Shown here: positions 1 through 10,567 of the stretch, piece after piece
How the letters are laid out: every line of letters begins with the position of its first letter
Position numbering within the stretch: position 1 is the first letter of the stretch
NCBI RefSeq assembly: GCF_019703515.2
Contig: NC_059388.1
Location: 1,315,501 to 1,379,500 of the forward strand
Origin: Myxocyprinus asiaticus
Lineage: Eukaryota; Chordata; Actinopteri; Cypriniformes; Catostomidae
Direction: 5' to 3'
DNA: 64,000 nt
The notes under the pieces: generated by a model
Databases searched by the model: none
Told to the model about the DNA's origin: nothing
The model's input: only the letters and a program-made list of their open reading frames with translations
Position numbers and translations under genes: made by a program

Positions 1-1392
1 TTTAACAAGTATGAATCATTGCAACAAACAGTTTTACAATTTACTCTCCAGAGTGAAAAAAGGAGATGTAAAACATTCTGAGATTTGAATGCAGATCAAT
101 GGAGGGTTCAGTTTTGTGAGTCGTCTAGCGCCACCTTCTGTAAAGAAAGCTTTGTGTCTTACAATATAGGTTATTTCTGACAACATTTGGGTCAATATCA
201 AACATGTCCTTGACTTTTTTAGTCATGAAAAAGCTTTCAAATAGAAAATAAAATAAAATAAATTAAATTAAAAGGTATCATTCTATAACCTAACCTTTAA
301 TGATATGAAATGGCTTGACTCTGTTTTGCACATTTTTCTATTTTTCTGTTCTATATAATTTAAATTGTCAATTGCCTGAAAAAAATCCTTGTCCCCTTCA
401 TCTGGTACAGCACTTCTATGACATGTTATTTATGTGTTTATTTTGTGCTTATTTTTAATTCAAGGCCGAACAAGTGTGCAAAAACGCAAAACGAAATTAT
501 TAATAATGTAAATAATTTAAAAAGAATGTTTGTCCCTTGATTTCATGGCAATGTTAAAACTTTTTTTGCAATTATTATTTTTGTTTTTGTTTACATTTTC
601 TTTTTACATACAAAAAGTTGTGGAAAATAATTTTTAAGGTCAAAGTTCAGAGGCTGCTTAAATATGCATATAGTGATTTTTCCCAGCATGTTAAAAGTTA
701 TTAATTCACATTTTAACTGTGATATTTTCACACAAAAATATTTGGTGTTGTACCCCATTTTACCCTCATTAGTGTTAACTTGCTTCATTCGTGAAACAAA
801 ATTAAATAATAAAAGAAAGAACAACAGTCAAGTTGTCCTTTATGAATAAAAATGTCAACATGTTATAAACCGTTTACCCTTATAGGCAAAAACTGAACTG
901 AAAATTTCAATCTTTTGTAAGTTGGAAAGTCAAAATGTTTTGAGAATGACCCATTTGCAATTTGGGTCAGTTCCTCTCATAAATCTGTTGCGTGACTTTA
1001 GAAAACATGGAACACAGCACATGAGTCATATGAACTTCTGTTTACAGACACAGTTATTCACTTCTGTTGGAAAGTGAAGTGTGTTTTAAGGGAGCACACT
1101 ACAACTGCACTGTGAGAATATGTAGTTAAAGATGCACATTGAGATATGTTGTACTTGAAATAAGTGGTGTTTTATAAAAATTAATTAACTGAACGAGTAC
1201 AATATTTGTATTTAAAATGAACAAATAAAGAATTTGTTTTAATGACATCTTGAGCATAGTCCTTGAAAACAAATAGAAATGTGCTTGAAAAGTCCTTGAG
1301 TTTAACTTTGAAGCGTCTGTATGACCCCAGATTAAAGCGCGTTGTCATGGCTGCAGAGGGAAGCATAGTGTTGCATACTGATGCAGTATTAG
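1..1392. other. No recognised gene
   Basis: AT-rich sequence with short runs of A and T and no long open frame of protein-like composition. No terminal repeats, tRNA-like boxes or transposase motifs were recognised. Confidence 0.6.
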
Positions 1393-1593
1393 AGAGCGCT
1401 CTTCGAATCTTTCTCAGCTAATCCAGTGGGCTGTTCGTGTGGGCAGCGGTGCCAGATGGTGACTGTAGTTTTGAATGATGGCATGGTCTTCAGTATTAAG
1501 ATGGATCAGTGTAATCCAGCGCAGCATATGCAGAAGGCCTGCGAGCAACAGTCCATCGAGGACAAACACTTACAAACCCTCGTCACTCATTGA
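1393..1593 (+). other. Candidate exon or short open frame, unidentified
   Basis: A frame stays open from 1,393 to a TGA at 1,591-1,593. It includes an ATG at 1,456 that begins MVTVVLNDGMVFSIKMDQ and continues through a Gln/Lys/Glu-rich stretch. An acceptor-like pyrimidine tract ending in CAG at about 1,416 precedes most of it. The composition looks protein-like rather than random, but no clear donor is visible before the stop and I cannot name a family. It may be a last exon, a pseudogene piece or chance. Confidence 0.2.
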
Positions 1594-2565
1594 CACATAT
1601 TTCTCTTCTACAACATGCAGACTGGACATTCTGCTACGTTATTATTCACGGTCAGTCCTATTCCTGATTTAACTTGAAGACCCCATGAAATCAGGCCTTT
1701 AGTCCAGTTCTGTTTTTTAGTCCACATCTCTCTTCCAGGAGAACAGACCAAAAATATTGATATCATCTGGCACTACACAGATTTTTGTCTAATCAGATGT
1801 GCTCGTTACTACAAATCACCATAACGTGCCCCTCTCCAAAAGGTATCTATGCACCACGTCTAAGCAAACCACAACAGCTTAATTGGTCCACGTTGTAACC
1901 AGATATTGTCTCTGAAAAAAATAAAAATAATAATAATATATACAACAGTTAGTTCCGGTCCTCGAATCTGATTGGACGAGAGATGTTCCATGAGTACTGA
2001 TGGTCTCACAACACTTTCACTGTGTATCACTCCGCTTGTGTTCGTGCCATTCGTGTTCATGCAATTCTAAACTAAAGTGTAAGAGCAGTGCAGATGTGTT
2101 AAGAGCTGTCTGCCTCTTTACATTTAATTTTGTGACATTACATATTTTAGCCAGCAGGTGGAGGCAAATTACCATTTTTATGTGTAATATGAGCCAGCTG
2201 GTGATATGAAGTGAGTCAGCATCAGTCAGTGTTTACATTCAACAGCACTCTATGATCACTTTAAACTAACAACTTCAGCATTAAGGCTCATCAAATCTGA
2301 GAGACACGACAGACTGATTAATTATACAAACTCAAGGCGCTTTCCTCTTACCAGACTTTCCACACTGGAGAGGACAAAATGGCGGAGGAGATTGCAGTTT
2401 CTATAGTGAAAGACTCTTGCGCACTGGCTAGCACGAAATAGGGAGAAATATCCCCACTTGGACAGCTATTGGAGAAAATCGGATGAATTTCACCAAAATG
2501 ATATTATCTTCAGAAAGCTGACTAACAGACTACAGCATCATCAACAGGTGATCACACACACTCCA
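1594..2565. other. No recognised gene
   Basis: No open frame with protein-like composition and no recognised mobile-element end. Short AAT-rich runs occur near 1,915-1,945. Confidence 0.55.
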
Positions 2566-2568
2566 TCT

Positions 2569-2645
<77 letters not shown>

Positions 2646-2671
2646 TACACACACACACACACACACACACC
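2566..2671. repeat. (CT)n-(CA)n compound microsatellite
   Basis: A run of CT dinucleotides is followed by a long CA run with two short interruptions (AAACATA, near 2,640). Open frames over this stretch on both strands are artefacts of the dinucleotide repeat. Confidence 0.95.
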
Positions 2672-2689
2672 AGGGTTGCTGCTGAGTTT

Positions 2690-3300
2690 TTAAAATCAAA
2701 CTTAAGACTTTTTAAGACCTTTTTCAAGACCTGAACAAATAAAATTAATACCGTATCCCCATACCAAAATAAACCAACACAATCTCAAAATAAATCATGT
2801 ATCACAGACTCTCACTTAAACAGGAAGGGGCACACATTAAACATGACCTTAACATTGCTTACCAGTAAAACAGGGTAGGATATATTCAAGTTTAAAATAC
2901 TCAAGACATGCTTTCAACATTTATATCACATTCAAATTGGTTTATGTACCATTATACCTTAAGGAAATTCAGTAATTCACACTGTTACTCCAGAAAAACT
3001 GCTTATTAAATTAAAAAACATTATATATAAAAACATCATTATATTGTTTGGTTGTGCATGCTTTCTACGATTTATGTACCATTATATAAATAGATACAAA
3101 TTAGAGATCGACCGATATTGGATTATACCAATCTCAATACTCAAATGAAGATTTTTAGAAGAATTTCTCAGCTCTTTTGGTCCATACAATGCAAGTGAAT
3201 GGGTGCCAAATAGTGCCTGACCGATATATCGATCGGCCGATATTAGACTTTCACCGATATATCAGTATTGGCGTATATGTTTACCGATATGCGCAGATAT
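2690..3300. repeat. Fragments of dispersed DNA-transposon-like repeats
   Basis: The TTAAGACTTTTTAAGACC-type sequence near 2,700 resembles the end of an abundant fish dispersed repeat. At about 3,104 a GATCGACCGATATTGG motif, and at about 3,210 a TGCCTGACCGATATATCG motif, resemble ends of the miniature elements seen complete at 19.6 and 20.6 kb. No paired ends or target duplications could be assigned here. Confidence 0.45.
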
Positions 3301-4070
3301 GAAAACTTTTTTCAGAACATATTATGTAGAAAACAATGCTTTAGAATTGGTGTCATAATGTAGTTTGTCCAGCAGAGCGCGCTCCGACTCCATTGTTTAC
3401 AGAACTGAGCTGACGGTGGCTCTGCAGACAGGGTGGAGTTAAGCGGTGCGGAGTTAAGCGGTGTCTTCACAGTAAGTTGCTAACTAGTTTGTGAAATACA
3501 TACTGGAAAGTTAATAAACAATATCCCCATCATTTTCCCTTTTCAATATAACTAATATAACATTAACCTTGTCCCTGACAACCATATCACTCATGTCTGT
3601 TTGCTGTTAGCCAGCTATAGTTTGTCAGTGCAGTCAGTAATGTAGCAGATTGAAAGGTAAACATCAGAGCATCTTTTTGCAGCTCAGCAGACAACGGTGC
3701 GGTGGATTGTGTCCGTTGAGCGTTGATTTCACGCTACACTGTTACCTAGTTGGTGAGACACAATGCTGGTCCATCAAAACTCTGTGACAACGAGTTTATA
3801 GCTAACTAGCTAATCACGTAGCTACTTTCATTGTTGTCAGCTGAGTGGAATCTAATGTGTAAACATGTATTCACCAAACTGTTTTGTTCAGGATTCACAG
3901 TTTGGTACCCCCTTTAACCGAACAATTCCAGTCGTTGCATTTACAAAATTTAATATTTTAAAGTCTGGTTTTCCACCGTTGAAAGTTTCTCCTGAACTTG
4001 TATAGCAGAATATGATGTAACACCGCTTGACTCAGCAGGTGTAAATGCAGGTGTAAATCCTGCACTTCAG
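3301..4070. other. No recognised gene
   Basis: No open frame of protein-like composition. A short tandem duplication (GGAGTTAAGCGGTG twice) lies near 3,435-3,465. Otherwise nothing was recognised. Confidence 0.5.
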
Positions 4071-4592
4071 TAACTGTCTGGTTTGGTGCAGCTAGGAAAT
4101 CAGATATCAGAAGACTACAAAAGACAGTTCAGACTGCTGAAATGATTATTGGTTGCCTCCTGCCCTCCCTTCAAGAACTATCCACTTCCAGAGTGAGGAA
4201 AAAGGCTGGAAAAAGCACTCTGGACCCCATTCACCCTGCCCACTACCTTTTTGAACTGTTGCCTTCTGGCCAATGCTTTAGAGCTCTGAACACCAGAACC
4301 ATCAGGCACAGGAACAGTTTTTTTCACGCAGGCTATCCATCTCATGAACAGTTAAAACTGCCCCTTTGAGCAATAATTAATGTGCAATACACAGCTTAGT
4401 CTTTTTATATTATCCAACACATCAGACCTCTTCTGCCATTACATTCCCTTGCACTGTACATAACCGATTTGTATTTAAATTTGCACTACATATGTGTATG
4501 TATGTATGTGTAAGTGTGTATGTATGTATGTGTGTGTGTATATATATATATATATATGCATATATGTGTATGTATATGTGTGTGTATATGTA

Positions 4593-4646
<54 letters not shown>

Positions 4647-4860
4647 CTTATTGTGTATTCTATATATACTTTATTTTCTATTCATTTTTTATTTATTTAT
4701 TATTATTATTATTTTATTCAATTTTTTATTATTATCTATGTCTTGTTGCTGTTTTGTATTGTTGTACATTGGAAGCTCCTGTCACCAAGACAAATTCCTT
4801 GTATGTGTAAGCATACTTGGCAATAAAGTTCATTCTGATTCTGATTCTGATTCTTGTTTT
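4070..4860 (+). mobile_element. 3' end of a non-LTR (LINE) retrotransposon
   Basis: From about 4,077 to 4,369 one plus-strand frame reads as the extreme C-terminus of a LINE reverse transcriptase polyprotein: a VWFGAA...RRLQKTVQTAE stretch, then IIGCLLPSLQEL, LFELLPSGQCFRALNTRT and RHRNSFFHAG. This block is typical of fish CR1/L2-like elements. The untranslated tail ends in AATAAAGTTC followed by repeated ATTCTG units at 4,826-4,855, the kind of short tandem tail such LINEs carry. The 5' part (most of the reverse transcriptase and the endonuclease) is missing, as is usual for 5'-truncated insertions. TG/TA microsatellites interrupt the tail. The clade is not resolved by eye. Confidence 0.72.
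4490..4645. repeat. (TGTA)/(TG)/(TA)n microsatellite
   Basis: Successive runs of TGTA, TG and TA inside the 3' untranslated tail of the LINE fragment. The tyrosine/isoleucine-rich open frames here are repeat artefacts. Confidence 0.95.
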
Positions 4861-4926
4861 ACAACCTGCCCCTAATTGTCTGGCAGTATTAATATAGTCA
4901 GCATTTGATTGATACTAAACAGTAAT

Positions 4927-5190
4927 ACGTCCTGGTAACTTGTGTAACCTCCATTCCCTGATGGAGGGAACGAGACATTGTGTCGATGTAGTGACACTAG
5001 GGTTCACTCTTGGGAGCCCGAGACACCTCTGGTCTTTGATAAAAGACCAATGAAAATTGCAGAGTGGTATCTGCATGCCACCCCTGGACATACGGGTATA
5101 AAAGGAGCTGGTATGCAACCACTCATTCAGGTTTTATGCTGAGGAGCCGAGACACGGTCCAGCCATTTCAGCGAGTAGTTCAGCGTTGTG
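4927..5190 (+). promoter_or_regulatory. DIRS copy A terminal repeat with TATA-like promoter motif
   Basis: Terminal repeat of copy A (the element's 3' end), reading inward on the plus strand. It contains GGGTATAAAAGGAGCTGG at about 5,094, a good TATA-like motif, and a short palindrome (TCCCTGATGGAGGGA). The same block recurs at 22,650-22,830, inverted at 27,060-27,303, and at 39,742-39,970. Outward-end promoters in the terminal repeats are a known trait of DIRS elements; activity here is inferred. Confidence 0.75.
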
Positions 5191-5212
5191 GCAGGAGGGA
5201 CACAATATCTCG

Positions 5213-5312
5213 TACCCTCCATCAGGGAATGGAGGTTACGCAAGTAACAGGACGTTCCCTATCTGTCACTCACTCGATGTTGTGTCGATGTAATGACACT
5301 AGGAGTCCCTAT
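5213..5312 (-). repeat. DIRS copy A internal complementary region
   Basis: This stretch fuses the outer sequence of one terminal repeat (through GCAAGTAACAGGACGTT) to the outer sequence of the other (GTTCCCTATCTGTCACTC), sharing one GTT. That is the sequence expected at the junction of a circular DIRS intermediate, in the opposite orientation to the element ends. It is the diagnostic 3' feature of DIRS elements. Confidence 0.85.
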
Positions 5313-6041
5313 ATGAAATGCCACAACTGGCTGAACTGTGTTACGTGAACTGGCGGTGTGTGACGGGCAGACCACTGTGTGCCTTGTAGCCAGCGCACCA
5401 GGCCGACATGTAACCTGTCGAACGGTCCTTTGGGAACAAGTCAACTACCCAAAAGATAGAGACAGGCTAACCCAGTCGTGGCCTCTTTTCCCCTTCTTTT
5501 TTTCCACTCCATAAAAAAGAAGGGGGATTATCCAACTGGGCCGCCAGGTCTAGTCGGGGGGTGTCCCTCCCAAGGGGAGGACACCGCGGAGACCACACCT
5601 CACCCAAAGAGAGGGGGGATATTTAAGTGGGAAAAAAAATGTCACATGGTCTTGATAACCATGTGGAGAGTCTCAAGGTAGATCCTACCCAATGGGTGAG
5701 GAGTTACTACAAACATGGAGACTGGGGCAGAGGGGCTCTGCCCAAGGAAGACGCAGTTTGCCAACAGGGAAACGAATTAGCAGAAGATATATATCGCATG
5801 GGGTTACCTTACAGGGAACCGCCACATGCGGAGCACCTACCCCAGAACAGAGCTCTTAGTTAGCACGTGTACTGGGCCGGCAGCGAGTCTCTCTGAAAAC
5901 TCGACTGCCACAGGGCTCGGAGGAAGTCAACCAGGGAACATAGTTTGTGAACACTACTGGGAATTAATGACGCACGTCTTCAGTTCAGAAGAGGTGGAAG
6001 GCGCTATGTGCAAGCGATACACCCGGCCGGCTATCCCGGGC

Positions 6042-6449
6042 TTATCCGCTTGTATTGCGTGCCACTACCTGGGACGAAACCGGTTCCACCCGGAGGTTGT
6101 AGAACCTTGCAAAGGTGTTGGGTGTTGCCCAGCCTGCTGCTCTGCAAATGTCTGTTAGAGCGGCACCCCTGGCCAGGGTCCAGGAGGCCGCTACAACCCT
6201 GGTAGAATGGGCTCGTAGCCCTACCGGGTGCGGCATGTCCTGGGCGTGATATGCCATAGCTATGGTGTCAGTGAGCCAGTGGGCGATCCTCTGCTTGGAG
6301 ACAGTGCTTCCTTTCCGCTGTGCACCAAAGCAGACAAAGAGCTGCTCAGAGATCCTAAAGCTCTGCGTGCAATCCAAATAGATGCGTAAAGTGCGCACCG
6401 GACACAGCAATGACAGGGTGGATCTGCCTCCTCCTGCGGCAGCGCTCAC
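6042..6449 (-). pseudogene. DIRS copy A tyrosine recombinase, C-terminal part
   Basis: C-terminal catalytic half of the tyrosine recombinase that would integrate the circular DNA copy in the nucleus. Visible are ALRIYL-type strand sequence (here TLRIYLDCTQSF), the HSTR box (His and second Arg of the catalytic set) and FARFYNL carrying the nucleophilic tyrosine. The N-terminal half lies in a separate frame at about 6,655-7,010, and sequence between the two is missing relative to copy B. Not functional as it stands. Confidence 0.85.
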
Positions 6450-6654
6450 AGGTTCACCACCTGATCCCTAAAAGGGGTCACGTGAGAGTAGCCCGGACCG
6501 AACTCCAGGCATATTTCGCTGACAGAGAACGCTTACAGGTCTCCTACCCTCTTGATGGAAGTGAGTGCAGTCAGGAGGGCAGTCTTCAAGGAGAGTGCCT
6601 TAAGCTCAGCTGACTGCAAAGGCTCAAAGGGGGCTCTCTGTAGACCCTGAAGAA

Positions 6655-7730
6655 CTACAGAGAGGTCCCATGAGGAAACGAGGCGCGGTCTGAGGGATTC
6701 AGCCTCCTGGCGCCTCTCAGGAACCTGATGATCAGTTCGTGCTTCCCTAAGGACTTACTGTCGACTGTGTCGTGGTGTGCTGCTATGCTGGCAACGTACA
6801 CCTTCAAGGTGGAAGGGGACAGCCGCCCTTCCAACCTCTCCTGCAGGAAGGAAAGCACTGATCTGACTGCGCATCTCTGGGGGTCTTCCCGTCGGGAAGA
6901 ACACCACTTAGCGAACAGACGCCACTTAAAGGCATACAGGCGCCTCGTAGAGGGGGCCCTAGCCAGAGTGATCGTGTCTACCACCGCGGGTGGTAGACCG
7001 CTCAGGTCTTCTGCGTCCCATCCAGGGGCCAGACATGGAGATTCCAGAGGTCTGGTCGTGGGTGCCAGGTGGTGCCCCATCCCTGAGAAAGAAGGTACTT
7101 CCTCAGAAGAATTCACCAGGGGGGCTGTCGCGAGGAGCATGAGGTCCGAGAACCACGTCTGGGTGGGCCAATAGGGTGCTACCAGGATGACCTGCTCCTC
7201 GTCCTCCCTGACCTTGCATAGAGTCTGTGCCATTAGGCTCACTGTGGGAAATGCATATTTGCGCAGGCCAGGGGGCCAGCTTTGTGCCAGCACGTCTATG
7301 CCGAGGGGGACCTCGGTCAGGGCATACCAGAGCGGGCAGTGGGAGGATTCTTGGGAGGCGAACAGGTCCACCTGTGCCTGTCCGAATCGTCTCCAAATCT
7401 GCTGGACCACCTGAGGGTGGAGTCTCCACTCTCCCCTGAGGGTAACATGCCGTGACAGCTCGTCCACTGTAGTGTTGAGGTTGCCCGGGATGTGAGGGGC
7501 TCGCAACGACTTGAAGTGCTGCTGGCTCCAGAGGAGGAGACAGCAGGCGAGTTGTGACATACAATGAGAGTGCAGACCGCCTTGGCGGTTGACATATGCT
7601 ACTGTTGCCATGCTGTCTGTCCGAACTAACACGTGCTTGCCCTGGATCAATGGCCGAAACCTCCGCAGGGCGAGCAGAATTGCCAACAACTTGAGGCAGT
7701 TGATGTGCCAATGCAGTCACGGACCCGTCC
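6655..7730 (-). pseudogene. DIRS copy A RNase H, methyltransferase-like domain and recombinase N-terminus
   Basis: In the minus-strand frame ending at 6,655 the order is: RNase H-like sequence (LAILLALRRF, VRTDSMATVAYVNRQGG, HIPGNLNTTVDELSRH); then a block with VDLFASQES...CPLWYAL and LAQSWP, which in DIRS elements is annotated as a DNA methyltransferase-like domain; then the recombinase N-terminus (STRRLYAFKWRLFAKWC, SVLSFLQERLEGRLSPSTL, YVASIAAHH). The first RNase H aspartate region (TTDASKTGWG) sits in the preceding frame, at about 7,770-7,810, so a frameshift separates them. After the GARRLNP sequence the frame is lost at a deletion. Confidence 0.85.
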
Positions 7731-8560
7731 ACAAGCCAGCGGCTGCATGCCCATTGCAAACAGTGCCCCAGCCTGTTTTGGAGGCATCTGTCGTGACCAC
7801 GACGTGCCTGGAGACCAGTTCTAGGGGAACACCTGCCCGTAGAAACAAGAGGTCTGTCCAAGGGCTGAAAAGACGGTGACAGAAAGGCGTGATGACCACG
7901 TGATGTGTCCCGCGGCGCCATGCCCATCTTGGGACTCGAGTCTGAAGCCAGTGATGAAGCGGTCTCATATGCATCAACCCGAGCGGGGTGGCTACCACTG
8001 AGGATGCCATATGCCCCAGGAGCCTCTGAAAACGTTTCAGTGGAACCGCTGTTTTCTGTTTGAACGCCTTCAAACAGGCCAGCACCGACTGGGTGCGCTC
8101 GTTCATGAGGCGCGCTGTCAAAGAGACTAAGTCCAACTCCAAACCGAGGAAAGAGATGCTCTGAACCGGGAGGAGCTTGCTCTTTTCCCAGTTGACCCGC
8201 AGCCCTAGTCGGCTGAGGTGTGAGAGCACCAAGTCCCTGTGTGAGCACAACATGTACCGAGAGTGAGCTAGGATTAGCCAGTCGTCGAGATAGTTGAGAA
8301 TGCGAATGCCCACTTCCCTAAATGGGGCAAGGGCTGCCTCTGCGACCTTCATGAAGATGTGAGGAGACAAGGACAGGCCGAAATGGAGGACCTTGTACTG
8401 ATACGCCTGACCCTTGAATGCAAACCGCAGAAGGGTCTGTGTCGAGGTAGAATCGAGACGTGGAAGTACGCGTCCTTCAGGTCTACCGCCGCGAACCAAT
8501 CTTGATGCCGGACGCTCGCCAGAATGCATTTTTGCGTCAGCATCTTGAACGGGTAGTTCA
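7717..8560 (-). pseudogene. DIRS copy A reverse transcriptase
   Basis: Reverse transcriptase that would copy the element RNA. Visible are AAVDLKDAYFHVSILPRHR (catalytic block A), a palm stretch resembling LPFGLSLSP (here LHFGLSLSPHIF), and the NYLDDWLI active-site block, followed by GLRVNWEKSKLLPVQSISFLG (thumb region). The DAYFHV block and the rest lie in different frames, separated by a frameshift near 8,440. The N-terminal finger segment (the PILDLR block) is missing here; it survives in copy C. Confidence 0.87.
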
Positions 8561-8672
8561 GCGTTGAAAGAAGAAAGAAAGTCATACAGGTTTGTAACAA
8601 CATGATGGTGAATGACAGAATTTCATTAATAATAATATTTCTGTAAAACATGTTAAATGTGTATTCTGTAAG

Positions 8673-10199
8673 CAGGGTTTTTCCTGGCTCAAAATGAGGT
8701 AGAGGTGGTACCATCCTGATCATGTGCACACATACACTTGTACCATGCCTTCCACTGGCTGAAGCAAACACTTAAGCAACATATTTTAGGTGTTCTAATA
8801 ATTAGATGATTGAAGAAAATGACAATTATCAACTTATAACATATTTAATTAAAAAAGCTAACCTGTTCAACATTAAATTAATTAAATACAACATAACAGC
8901 TAATGTGTTCATTTATAGTTAACAAACAGCAAACTTGATTAACCTCTAAAACCGATAATAAGATCATCTCTGATCTCAGGTATGTGGGTAGGTATGGTGG
9001 GAAGGGACGATGTGTAGAGACCAATCGGCCACTGTTTTACAGCTTGGATTGGACTGATCGCTTAGATTGAGAGGTCTTGATTTACCATGCGCACAACTGA
9101 AACAGTGCTGGATCTTATTACTTGTTCTTATTCTATGTAATTATGTTTCTGGTTTATTGTGGCATTTACAAATGTAAGTAGATCTTAGGTTCAGTAAAAC
9201 CCTCAGGTCACCTGTTTGATAAAAAGGCTACCTTGGTTCCAAATGCCAAAACTTGCTTTGAGATTGCAATACAAAATTTTGCCCAGATACAGTTGACATG
9301 ATTGTAGTCATCATGTCAAGCATGAATAATTCACAAAATGAATAAATAAACTGCATCACTTTCTCAGCATTGTAACAAGTGCCTCCAAACATGAGATGTA
9401 CCTGTTTGCATTTTTGAGAAAATCAAAATTATGCATGGTTAGTCATTTTTAAGTCACTGAAATAAGGCCATGAAACACATAATAGATTCTGACTCAAAGA
9501 CTGCAAAGACAGCATAAACTGTATTAACGAAACGCAATACAAACACATTCCATAATAACACACATTTGGCAGCATTTTTGGGGAACACAAGGGAATTTAT
9601 TAGGTTTATTTATTATGATGATGATTATAATTATCTTGCATTTATAATTTGCGTAATGGCATTTGGGGAGGTGGTTATATATAAGATTTTTTTAATCACT
9701 TCGTTATTTAATTGCTTTTTTCGTTTAAAGTGCAATTTGAATTTAGAAATGTCTTTTAAGTTTTTCACGTTTCAATAAATTAATTAAATTTTTAAAGCAA
9801 AATCAATAAAGCAAAAATATTCACCAACCTTGGGGACTGACCATATAATCGGATATTGCGATATTTTAAATGCGATTATCATGAAAATATTTTTAATAAA
9901 AGTTACATTTTTCATGAACAATTGTAAAAGTAATTTTATGGAGACCCGCACAAACACGTGTACTCAGTTCCACATTGCAACATGTTACCTATTAATTTTT
10001 GCATATTTGTTTGTTTTTGAGTAGTTTATGGGCAATATAAACATTTTATTTTATTGAAAAACGTTTTTGAAAATAGTAAATTATTCGTTTGTGCTATGGC
10101 TCTTTCGAACTGCTCGCCTGAGTTTCGTCAACAGGCGGAGGTGGCATGAAATTTGATGGAGGTGGTCGCCTCATAATTCTCTATGCAGGAAAAACCCTG
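8673..10199. mobile_element. Non-autonomous DNA transposon with CAGGGTTTTTCCTG ends
   Basis: The left end CAGGGTTTTTCCTGG (8,673) is mirrored by the right end CAGGAAAAACCCTG (10,199), and GAGGTGGT motifs recur inside both ends. The interior is AT-rich with no transposase. Flanks (TCTGTAAG and TGTAATGG) give only a poor direct repeat, so the superfamily (hAT-like by the end sequence) is tentative. Confidence 0.6.
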
Positions 10200-10204
10200 T
10201 GTAA

Positions 10205-10408
10205 TGGAATATAGTGGAGTTAACCTCCATTATGTAATTTGTGAAAGTAACGAGTTACTCTCTACTTGAGTACTTTCAATTGGATACTTTCTTACTCTTA
10301 CTCAAGTAATTATTTATGTTAGCACTTTTACTTCTACTTGAGTAACTTTTTTTTAAGTAATTGTACTTTATTGAGTACAGTTTTTGGCTACTCTACCCAC
10401 CTCTGTTA
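10205..10408. repeat. One end of a CAGAGGTGGGTAGAGTA-type dispersed repeat
   Basis: The stretch ends in GGCTACTCTACCCACCTCTG and contains repeated ACTTGAGTA/TACTCAAGT motifs, characteristic of a common fish DNA-transposon end. No partner end was found. Confidence 0.5.
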
Positions 10409-10567
10409 ACCCTTCACATTTACTTGTGTCAGTTTGGACTAATTTCACAGTTGTCAGCTTTATATAGCATTATACTATCACCAAATCTTGTATGCCTAAC
10501 AATATAAGTATGGGGGAGTAACAGTATGCTGACTTTGTTCAGTTTTTTCAGTTGAACAACTGTATTA

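Larger units (their letters stand above)
4927..8566 (-). mobile_element. DIRS retrotransposon copy A, 5'-truncated and decayed
   Basis: DIRS elements are retrotransposons that integrate with a tyrosine recombinase instead of an integrase. On the minus strand, going down in coordinates, this copy shows reverse transcriptase, RNase H, a methyltransferase-like domain and tyrosine recombinase, then a GC-rich 3' region, an internal complementary region (about 5,213-5,312) and one terminal repeat (4,927-5,190). The gag gene, the left terminal repeat and the first part of the reverse transcriptase are absent. The high-coordinate edge, near 8,550-8,566, carries 16 bases (CAACGCTGAACTACCC in element sense) identical to terminal-repeat sequence, so an internal deletion at a short homology is possible. 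Frameshifts and deletions break the coding part. Copy B at 22.65 kb is a close relative. Confidence 0.9.

Noticed and set aside
4492..4875. Long overlapping open frames rich in Tyr, Ile and Cys
   Set aside because: They are translations of TG/TA microsatellite and LINE 3' tail, with no protein motifs.
6728..7174. Open frame on the plus strand in DIRS copy A, 148 residues
   Set aside because: Opposite strand of the RNase H/recombinase sequence, which explains the open reading. No motif of its own.
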